Of a stretch of 64,000 nt of DNA, positions 46,001 to 54,808 are shown in pieces. The notes below the pieces were generated by a model. That model did no database searches. It was given only the letters and a program-made list of their open reading frames with translations, and was not told the origin of the DNA. The DNA comes from Micractinium sp. NFX-FRZ (Eukaryota > Chlorophyta > Trebouxiophyceae > Chlorellales > Chlorellaceae): positions 186,001 to 250,000 of the forward strand of contig JAPTJF010000003.1 in the NCBI GenBank assembly GCA_029339195.1, read 5' to 3'. Numbering within the stretch: the stretch's first letter is position 1; each line of letters begins with the position of its first letter. The position numbers and the translations under genes are program-made.

Positions 46001-48109
46001 CTCACTACTCCACTCCCTGGACTCCTGCCCATCTTGACCACCGCCCTGCCCTCCACCACACTGCCCCGCTGCCATGCCCCATCACCCACCTCCCCTGCCC
46101 TCCCCTCCCTCCCCACCTGTGCCGCTGATCTGCGCCTCAAAGCGCGCAGGCACGCGCTCCCCGTGCACGTTGAACGTCTCGCCGTGCTCATACTCCAGGT
46201 GGAAAGCGGGGAGGAATGCCAGGCTGGCGCTGTGCTCCAGCACGTGCATCCTGACGCTCACGTCGCGCGTGCGCTGCGCGCCGTGGTCGGACAGCAGCCG
46301 CTGCTCCGCCGCGCGTTGCTGCGGTCGGTGGGGCAGGCGGAGGCGCGATGTGGGGAGGCTGGGGTGACGCGTCTTGCCAGGGATGCAGGAGAGCATGCAT
46401 GTGGGTAGGCATGGAGCCAGTGCACTGGCTTAGCGGAGTGCCTTCTGCCGGTCTAATGATTGCAGCGCCTTCTCACCTTCGCCTCCTGCTGAACGGAGAC
46501 TCCCAGGCCAATGGCGCGCAGCCAGCACAGAAACCATCTGCCCCCAGCTGCCCTCGCCGCTGCCTCTCCCAGCAGCACCCCGCTCCTACACAACAGAAGC
46601 ATCGACCAAAGCAATGCCCCCTCACCTCCGCCTCCCGCACGTCCCGCAGCACAAACTCCCACGCCATGGCCTCCCGCATCGCCGGCAGGTCGATGTCCCC
46701 GCCCTGCCAGGCCCCCAAGTGCGTGCGGCTGCCGTAGCTGCCCCGCTCGGCATCGGCCACGGGCAGCGGCTGCAGGCGCTTGGGCAGCCAGGGGCCGTGA
46801 GCAACTTCTGAAAAGTCTCGCCGGTACTTGAAGGAGGCTGTGGGGGGCGGGGGGAGGGGAGAGGTGTAGGGGTGGGCGAGGTGGTGTGCCGCAGTGGGAC
46901 CACACTTTTGCCACGACTCCGTGGTACTTGGAATGACACTGCATGCGGTGTGTGGCATGAGTGTGTGCGGCGGCAGGGTGGCAGTAGTGGGCAGCTGGGC
47001 AGGCAAAAGTGCTCGCCAGTGCACCTCGCTGGACGCTGGCAGCAACAGCGGGCACGCCTCAGGTGTGCAGCACAGCATACTCAAGCCACAGCAGCACAGC
47101 ACAACACAGCACAGCACAGCACAGCATACCAGACCCGCAGGTCACAGCCCGGCACAGCACAGCACAGCACAGCATATCCTCAGCACAGCATATCCTCAGC
47201 ACAGCACACCACAGCATGGCAGCACAGCACTGTGCGCACCCACCGTAGACCTGCAGCGCGCGGTCCTGCTGCCAGCTGTACTCCCGCTGCGGCACCTCCT
47301 TCCAGCCCACCTGGCGCCACGCCACGGGGTCCCCCTCCCTGCAGGCAACTTATGGGAGGCACAAGGCAGGGGCACAGGGAGGGGGAGCTCAGCAGCACGC
47401 TGTCAATTGCATGCAACCCAGTTTTGCTCCAAGTTGCTGTAGATCACCAGCCGCTCAGAAAGCTTGCTCTTCCTACCTGCCAGCCATTCAGAGCTGCCAG
47501 GTCTGCCTTGCTGTTGAGAAAATGCAACATCCCCAACGAGAACAGCCTGCAAACCGTCCGGCTCCCCTGCCCTGCCCTGCCCTGCCCTTGACTCTCACTT
47601 TTCCTGGTGCCCCACGCTGCCGGCGTACTCCACACGTGCTCGCACGTCAAACAGCCAGAAGGGCAGCAGCGCCGCACGCATGCGCCAGGGGCCGCCCGGC
47701 GGCAGCAGGCTGCTGGGCGCCAGCCGGGCGGCGCCCCGCTGCCAGGCAAGAAACTTGTCCCTCGCCTCCGCCTCTGTCAACTCAAACGGCACCACCTGCG
47801 GCGGCCGCCCTGCCTGGTACTCTGCAGGTGAAATTGAGGATGGCAGCTGTGGGGTGGGATGGCAGGCAAGGGAGCAGGCAGGGGTGCTGCCTGGCAGGCG
47901 TGCTGCCCGGCGGTAGGCTGGGCAGGCAGGCAGCCGCCTAAAGGCGCATCCATCCACGTCTCATGCTGCGCACATGCACAGGTAGCGCGCAGAAACCCAC
48001 CTCGAAGCAGGGCTTCTGCTGGGTCGTGGTAGCCGCGAGCGGCGGCTGGCAGGCACCGCCAGTGCTGGCGGCAGCCCTGGCGCCCCACTGCCGCCGCCGC
48101 CGCCCACAT
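43070..48109 (-). CDS. J-domain (DnaJ-type) co-chaperone with long N-terminal region
   Basis: Twelve exons join in phase: 48109-48001, 47821-47599, 47338-47244, 46837-46626, 46318-46117, 45852-45679, 45374-45238, 44882-44746, 44374-44276, 44024-43904, 43551-43495, 43198-43070, giving 564 residues. The N-terminus (MWAAAAAVGRQGCRQHWRC...) is basic and acid-poor, like an organelle transit peptide. The middle has aromatic segments (ALLPFWLFDVRARVEYAG) and a hydrophobic stretch (VLAAMGVTAAAAPLLGIDPW) that may be membrane-associated, then a highly charged Arg/Glu helix at about 355-450. The J domain is at the very C-terminus: DYLHYYALLGL, FRRAALRWHPDKQ with the HPD loop that stimulates Hsp70, then FQQICTAYDVLRDPDKRKAYD. 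The intron right after HPDKQ keeps phase only with a GC donor. Likely an Hsp70 partner in an organelle or at a membrane. Confidence 0.82.
45478..45493. repeat. (CCGG)n microsatellite
   Basis: Four CCGG units in an intron of the J-domain gene. Confidence 0.9.
47068..47230. repeat. Degenerate AGCAC/CACAG pentanucleotide array
   Basis: Long intronic run of AGCACAGCAC-type units in the J-domain gene. Similar arrays occur at about 14949-15060 and 61455-61650. Confidence 0.85.
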
Positions 48110-48675
48110 GGGGCTGCTGCCAAGTCCCCTTCCGGCGCGTCAATCCACAATGATCTTCACTGTCTTATTAATCCGTCAGAAATCGCCAGCGGCGCGCAGG
48201 CTGGAGGAATTGCACGAGGACCAGTGGGTGAACTGCGCGGTGCGCCTTGGAAGGAACTGTGACCCCCCTGGATCTCCCCTGCAAAGCGCAGGCGCGTTTT
48301 CAAAGGGAGGCAAGGGACCCACATGCAGGTCGTGCTGTGCTGCGCCCTGGCCCCTCGGCCAAAGCTTCTCGGAAGTTCTACAGCGCGTAAGGTAGTCTAG
48401 TCGATTGAAGGATCGCCTCGCAAACAACTCCACAGCTTCTGCTTTTCGCCCCTCCTCTTAAAACGCGCAGCACCTCTCAGCTTCGGGCTAGCGCCCTCGA
48501 GAGCCTCCTCGACTCTCAACAGCAGCGCCATCAGCCGCGGTCGTCTCGGCGCAGAGCTGCCCGCTCGCGGAACCAGTGCCAGCAGGCAGGCTTCAGCGGC
48601 GCCCGCTCGCGCCCGCCCCTTGACCGCCGCCGCCGCCAGCAACAGGCGGCTCAACCCACCTCCCCAGCCGCCACC
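48110..48675. promoter_or_regulatory. Divergent promoter region of J-domain and RING genes
   Basis: 566 bp separate the ATG of the J-domain gene (minus) and the RING ligase gene (plus), both protein-quality-control genes. No clear TATA element; no heat-shock element array that I can support. Confidence 0.4.
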
Positions 48676-51119
48676 ATGCCCTCGCTCTTCTGCCACAACT
48701 GCCAGCGGCAGTTCATTGTAGCGGCCAATGTTGGGGAGTGCCCCGCCTGCCACGGCGGGTTTGTGGAAGAGGTGCAGGCGCCTCTGCAGGTGCGTCGCGT
48801 TGGCTCCCCTGCCTGCCGTTGTCTTGGGAGCACTCGAGAGGGGATTGAATGGTGCCGTACGCACAGAGTGCACGGCCTAGTGGGAGGCATTGAGCTGACG
48901 TGGTCAGCGTGTGGCGTGTGGTGTATTTTGGACACCTAGGCAGGGTGGACACGTCGGCAGCAACGCTGTTCAGGCCACAGCTGCCGTGGGCGAGCGGATG
49001 CCCGCACCGCGTGCGCTCAACCGCCCTGGCTCACCCTCCCTGCTCCTCCCCTGCCTGCTCTCCCCTGACCGCGCACTTGCAGCCTCCCCTCTTTGGTGGC
49101 ATGCCTGGCGGCGCCCCTTCCGGCGCCCCCGCCGGCGGAGGCCACTCTTACACCCGCACATTCACCTTCCCAGGCGGCGCACGCGGCACTGTCGTTGTGT
49201 CCACCGGCGGCGGCATGCCTGCTGGCTTGGGAGGCATGCCCGGCATGGGCGGCATGCCCGGCATGGGGGGAATGCCCGCGGGAGGCATGGGCGGCATGGG
49301 CGGCAGCGACGCTTACATCTCTGGCGTTCTGCAGGCGCTGATGGGCGGCGGGTTTGACCTGCCAGGCAGCGGAGCCCTCGGAGGCATCCCCCTCCCGTGA
49401 GCACCGTCGCTAGCACCCTTGCTCGCCAGCTTGTTTGCTGCTTGCCAGCCTGCAATTCAGCCTGCCACTTGTTGAATTTCAGGCCTGCCTGCCAGCCTGC
49501 CTGCCTACCTGGCCATCCTCCCCCCGTCTGCGCCGCAGTCGCCCGCCTCCCTGCCTCTTGCCTGCCTGCCTCTGGTGCGCTCTGTGCGCACCGCCACGCC
49601 CCCCAGCTGCTTGACGCTTTTCTTACTACCCCTTCCCCTGCCTGGTTTCGTATCGTGCCCCTGGCAGGGCCGGCGCCGGCGGCCAGCGCTCCGAGCAGGA
49701 GTGGCTGGACCAAGTGATGAGCCAGATCATGGCGGAGTACCAGCCCGCCTCCCAGGCCGCCTCCCAGCGCGCCGTGCGCAGCCTGCCCAGCCTGTCGGTG
49801 CGGCCCAAGGACGCGCAGGGGGAGCCGGGGGAGGGGCAGGCGGTGGCACGCGCCGGCGAACCCTGCAGCGTGTGGTGAGTGGGGTGAAAGGTGGGAGGAG
49901 GGAGGGGGCGGGGTATCATGGGAGCAGCGGGCCGGATGCCTGAGCCAGATCCCTCTGCCTAGCTTCTGCTGCCGCCTGCCCGCCTGTCACGCTGCTTTTG
50001 TTGCGGTGTCTGTTCTTCCGCCCCCATCAGCTGCCCTTGAGCGCTCTCGCGGGTCTGCCTCCCGCCTAGCCTCCACCGCCGCCTGCCCGCCTGCCACCCT
50101 GTGTGCCTGTCTGTTTGCACCCGCCAACTTGCCCCCTGAACTCTCCTGCGCCCTCCCGCCAGCCGCCCCTCTTATCATCTCCTGCGCCCCTCCCGCCCGC
50201 CTGCAGCCACGACGAGTTCAAGGAGGGCGAGGAGGTGCTGGAGCTGCCCTGCAGCCATGGGTACCACAAAGATTGCGTCCTGCCCTGGCTGGAGACGCAC
50301 AACACCTGCCCCGTGTGCCGTTTCGAGCTGCCAGCTGAGGACCCAACAGTAGAGGCCGCCCGCCGGCAGCGCCATGGAGTGGCCACTGCCGGCGAAGGCA
50401 GCGCCGGCCGCAGCAGCAGGGGCGGTGCATCCGCGCGGCCGAGCAGCAGGGCCAGGCAGGAGCGCCCTGGCCCGCAGGCGGCAGGCGGCGGCAGCGGGAA
50501 CCGCCTGGCCGATTTGCTGTCAAGCATCAGCGCCAGCTGGGACAGCCTGCGGGCCGACCACAGCGGGGAGGCGCCAGCGCAGCAGCAGCAGCAGCAGCAG
50601 CAGCAGGCAATGCCCCCAGCAGCGGCCCCTGCTGCATTGCCCAATGTCGGCAGCAGCGCGGCCGCTGGTCTGGGCCAGGGGCGTTCAGGGCGGCCTCAGG
50701 CCGGCGGCAGTGCTAATGCAGACGAAACGGCAGCATGGGCATCCTCCGCCGCCCGCCCCAGCGCCCCGGGGCCGGCCAGCAGCAGCAGCGGCAGCCTGCG
50801 GCAGCGCCGTGAGACGGCTGCCGCCGCTGCTGAGCGCCGTCTGCATGGCGACTCGGCAGGAGCGGCACCAGCAGCAGCAGGAGGCACTGCACGGCCATCT
50901 CCTTTCTCTGCGCCGTCTTCATCTGCCGCACCGCCGCCGTCCCGGCAGCCAACACGAGAGCAGCACCCACAGGAGGAGGAGGAGGAGGAGGAGGAGGAGG
51001 AGGAGCAGGGAGGTGTTGACGGGATGACCGTGGCTGGCGCGGTGGCTGGCGGCGTGCTTGGGGCCTTGGTGGGAGGAGCCCTGATGCTGCTGGGAGGCCG
51101 GCGCAGAGACCGCGACTGA
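48676..51119 (+). CDS. RING-H2 E3 ubiquitin ligase, RNF126/BCA2-like, with C-terminal membrane segment
   Basis: Four exons join in phase: 48676-48789, 49083-49396, 49668-49874 and 50207-51119, giving 515 residues. Residues 6-33 are a zinc ribbon (CHNC then CPAC, followed by GGFVEE) as in the RNF126/BCA2 group, where it binds ubiquitin or client proteins. A Gly/Met/Pro-rich repeat (GGMPGMGGMPGMGGMP) follows. The C3H2C3 RING spans about residues 209-250 (CSVC, CSHGYHKDC, CPVC) and recruits the E2 enzyme. The long tail is Ser/Ala/Gly-rich with poly-Gln and poly-Glu runs, and ends in a hydrophobic helix (VAGAVAGGVLGALVGGALML) plus GGRRRDRD. This suggests a tail-anchored ligase facing the cytosol, unusual for the RNF126 group. 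The RING is split by a phase-2 intron inside its first CxxC. Confidence 0.9.
50580..50606. repeat. CAG repeat encoding poly-glutamine
   Basis: Nine consecutive CAG codons in the RING ligase tail. Confidence 0.95.
50978..51005. repeat. GAG/GGA repeat encoding poly-glutamate
   Basis: Run of GAG codons giving an acidic stretch just before the membrane helix. Confidence 0.95.
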
Positions 51120-51688
51120 GCTGCAGGCTGAGGAGGGTGGGCAGCCGCCGTGACGGCTGTTGCTACCCCCAGCCAGCGGGTGCGTTTCTGGGGAGAGACT
51201 CACTAGTGCCCAACAACATTGTTCTCGTCTGCACTGCATTGTTCCTGCTGCTCCGCTCTGCCTTGTTTGAAGCTTTCATCTGCCATACTTTGCCATACGA
51301 ACTGCACAGATATGCATTCCTTGTAGAATCACCTGTCCTGGCCACAGGTCAAGAAGCTGCCGGTGCCGGTGGCCCCAAGTTGACACAGCAATCAGTGTTG
51401 GTTATCTGCTTACACGCTCGGTGTGCTGGCATGGGGCCGGCAAACATGCACAGGCGGGTGGCCACCGGTCAAGCCAGTCAGGCACACAGCGGAACAGGTG
51501 GCAGTGTAAGCGGCGGCACTGTGAACAGCTGGCGACGGGTGCAGGGCGGCGATGCCGATTGGAGCACACATAGTTGAACCGGAGTTGGTGCAGGGCGCAC
51601 ATCGTGCCACCAGAGAGAGAAAACATGGGCAGCTGCAAGCAGTCCAAGCTGGGATGAAAGACGGTGCAGGCCTGGTTGCTGTGCAGGC
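51120..51688. other. Convergent 3' flanks of RING and F-box/LRR genes
   Basis: Only 569 bp separate the two stops. TGTAA at 51505-51509 reads on the plus strand for the RING gene. TTACA at about 51410 gives TGTAA on the minus strand for the F-box/LRR gene. If both are used the two 3' UTRs overlap by about 100 nt. Confidence 0.5.
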
Positions 51689-52408
51689 TCAGAGGAAAGA
51701 ACAGAACTCTTGCACATTAACTTCCAAGGCTGGCCGCGCCCGCTGCGCCCGCAGCGCAGCCGCACACACTTCCACCGGCAGCGGCTCCTCGCCATACACC
51801 TCTAGGATGCGGAGGGCGGGAAGGCGCAGCGCGCCGCGGATGACAGCTATTGCATCAGCAGGACTGCCGCTGCTGCCGCTGACCCCGAGCTCTGCCAGCT
51901 GCCGCGCTGCCGCCAGCTGCGGCAAGTTGCACGCAAGCAGCGGCGCCGGCGCTGCCAGCTGCTGCAGGCTTGCCGGCCAGGCGACAGGCGGGAGCGGGCG
52001 CTGAACGGGTGGATCATTCCCGCTGCCACCGTCGCTGCCGCCGGCCCCAGCATCGCCACGCCAGTGGAAGCGGCGCAGGCGCGAGAGGCCTGCCACATGC
52101 TGCAGCATGCCGTGCCCGCACGCCTCGGGCAGCTCCAGGCGGGTCAGTGCCGTGAGGCGGGGCAGTGCAGCCTGCAAGAATGCCGCCTCGTCCTCGCCGC
52201 GCGCGCCACTATGCTCCTCACTACCAACAACGAGGGACTCGAGGCCTGTCAGCTTGGAGAGGCAGGGCGGCACAGTGGTGTGGCCAACAACATCCAGCGT
52301 GAGGTGTCGCAGGCTGCCGGCCAGCTGCTCCAGTGGAGCATACGTCTCGCGCGTGTAGCTGGCACAGTCCAGCGTGAGGTCACGCAGGCAGGTCAGCGCC
52401 GCGACCTG

Positions 52409-52441
<33 letters not shown>

Positions 52442-53564
52442 TCAGCCATGCAGACGAGCAGGGCGGCACGCAGGCAGGCGGGCAGAGGAGGGGCATGCAC
52501 AAAGCACATGGCAGGTAGGCAGGCAGATGTGCCGGCCGGCACGCAGGACCGCAGGCACACACACAGGCAGGTGTTTACAGGTAGGCAGGAACACGGGCGT
52601 GGCAGAACTGCGGGTGGGAAAGGCTTTGCTGCGCGCCCACCTGCGGTGGCACCGCCGCATTGCCTCGCCATCTGAGTGCCAGCTTAGTGAGCCCGGCAGG
52701 CAGGCGATCGCCAGGCGCCAGCAGCATGGCTCCGTGTCCCGCCAGAAAGCCAGTGACCATCCCGGAGGACAGGTCGAGCTCGCGGAGCGCCGCCAAGCCC
52801 TCCAGGGGTCACACAGCCAGGTGACCCCCTGTGCTGACCTCCAGCTTGCACAGGCGGCTGCAGCTGCCCGCCAGCCAGCTGCCGAGGGTGACCCTACTCC
52901 AGCTGCCGAGCGCAAGGGTCAGCTCAGTCTGGCGGCCAGCGGTGCCACACGCCACCACCATGCTCCGGGTGAGAGCCGCGGCTTCTGCCCACTCCTCCGA
53001 ATCGTCCAGCTCATCCTCATCCAGATCAGTGCCAGGGATATCTAGCAACAACTCCAGCTTCTCCACATGCGTCGCCCGCGCCACCACCCAGCCTGCCAAC
53101 GAGCGCAGCCGTGGCAGGGAGCGGTCCCCGCAAAGCTCGATAGAAAGGCTGCGCAGCAGAGGCGGGCTGTCGGCGGCGGCCCGCCAGCGGCGGGACACAA
53201 GCGCTGCTTTGGTGTGCCTGTATTGGGCAGTGGGGGACAGGGGAGCAAACAGAATGTGACCGAGATCAGGCAGGCCAGCTCAGCGTATGCATGCGATCAC
53301 GGGAGCCATAATCAGACAAGCGGGCCCACGCCGCATGCCGTACCTCTCCTCCAGGCACAGATGCTCCAGTATGCATGCCAGAGTGTCCTCCGTCAGGCTT
53401 GACGCCATTTGAGGGGAGCCAATGATCACAGCCGGCACAACATCCAACAGCGGCACGCCGGCATTGTGAGCGGGTGCGGCCGCCTGGCGGAGCCAAAGTG
53501 GCGGGGCCCAAGTCGCGCAGGCGGGCTTTGCTGAGCGGCGCCGCTTGCTGGGCGGCGCTGTCAT
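51689..53564 (-). CDS. F-box/LRR protein with an in-frame TGA
   Basis: Exons 53564 (or 53408)-53344, 53217-52641 and 52405-51689 join in phase. Starting at 53564 they span 505 codons. The F-box is TEDTLACILEHLCLEER joined across the first intron to HTKAALVSRRWRAAADSPPL. Leucine-rich sequence follows (LRSLAGWVV, LTLALGSWSRV, LEVSTGGHLAV) and continues after a TGA at 52811-52809 in the same frame (PLEGLAALRELDLSSG...), through exon 3 to the last stop. The TGA sits mid-repeat with good leucine-rich sequence on both sides, so it is a nonsense change, a base error or an unrecognised splice. If real, the product is a truncated F-box protein. The ATG at 53408 is preferred if the plus-strand TATAAAG at 53564 belongs to another gene. 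Confidence 0.7.
52409..52441. repeat. (GGCA)n microsatellite next to a splice acceptor
   Basis: Eight GGCA units immediately upstream (on the minus strand) of the exon starting at 52405, forming the CCTG-rich tract of the acceptor. A similar array lies at about 19088-19120 in gene A. Confidence 0.9.
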
Positions 53565-54552
53565 ATAAAGAGCCCCGAGGGAAGGCTGTCATATCGCGAC
53601 GCTGACCTACACACAGCTGCAGCTCGGGGAACTCCGAACGGTGGGGATGCGCCCTCCGGGGATGCGCCGCGCAGCAAGAGGGCGTTTGAATCACTATTTC
53701 GAGCTGTGCAGGGCGCGGTGCAGTGTCTGCCTGGCTTCAAAGTGCCCAAACACAGCAGGCAAGGCGGGCCGCTGCCGCCTGCGCCTGTCGTCACCGGCAG
53801 GCCGCACAATGCAGCCTATCCCTGGCCTCCTGAGTTGTTGAATTGTTACTTTCTGTCACCGCGTGCCACAATCTACACTGCCATCTCAGCCAGGATGCTG
53901 GTTCGTAAACAACCAGCCAATCACTTTGCTGAACCATGTGGAGCCTGTGCAGCCTGTTGCATTTGCGCCCGAGGGTGCCGCGGTGTTCACAGGTGTTGCA
54001 TTGCCTCGGCTTCTGGCCAGCAAGAAGCGGTACAGCGAGCAAACCATAGGTGGGGGCAGCATGGGAGCGGTTCAGGCCATGCAAGTGGTTTGACGCTGGG
54101 TCTGCATTGTGCATGCCTGCTCTGTTCCTCTCACGTAGAAGAGCACCTCTGACAGGGTGCTGAAGCCCTCGATATCAGCTTGCACAGCGAACCATTGGCA
54201 GGGTACCCACTGGAGCCAGGCAGTAACACTGGCATGGGGCAGCAGGACACCGCCTCTCTTGCTGGGGCCGGCGGGCAGGCTTCCATCCAGCAGTTTCCTC
54301 CCAGGTGTCTGCTTTGTGGGGGACCCTGTGCAGCACAAGCCGCCCATTCCCGCCCCAAACTACCAGCCTGCCTTTGGGATGGGTGGCAAGGCCATACGGT
54401 TGCGATGGCCCTTGCTGCCCGCATCAGCGGGCCCCTCTCTTGACAGACGATCCAAGTCGTCTCCAGCATTGTTCAAGCCTGCACTGTGCTGTTTCTTATG
54501 TCCCTGTTCGCCTGGTTACGTCCCCCATCGTGTAACTCTGTCTCCTTGTTGA
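53564..54552 (+). pseudogene. Possible broken or unresolved plus-strand gene
   Basis: A TATAAAG at 53564-53570 is followed by plus-strand frames that look like protein but lie in different phases: about 53640-53900 (LPGFKVPKHSRQGG, PHNAAYPWPPELLN), 53880-54060 (GCWFVNNQPITLLNHVEPV, PRLLASKKRYSEQ) and 54305-54552 (VCFVGDPVQHKPPIPAPNYQ). Proline-rich and with no recognised domain. Either a gene with introns I cannot place, or a decayed one. The region also serves as upstream DNA for chorismate synthase. Confidence 0.3.
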
Positions 54553-54808
54553 CCGCGACCACCTGTTTGGGCCATAAACAACAGCGTCAAGCGAAGGCGC
54601 GGCGGCGGTGGCGGCCGGCCGCCCCACGCTTCGCCATGCTGTGAGTGGTGGGTCCCAATTGCGGGTTCCTGCGTCCTCGTGGCTGCTCGATCATTATTGT
54701 GGAATCTACGACTCCCACCAGGGAAGCGGATAAGCCCCTCTTACCGGCTTTTATCTGCATCCTTTGCGCCCCGTCGGCCAGGCACCCCCAGCAGCGGCTT
54801 CCGGACAT

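Noticed and set aside
48970..49161. Antisense frames over the RING gene
   Set aside because: Shadows of the plus-strand Gly/Met-rich exon.
52809..52811. TGA as selenocysteine codon
   Set aside because: Leucine-rich repeat context has no redox motif, and no SECIS-like element was recognised.
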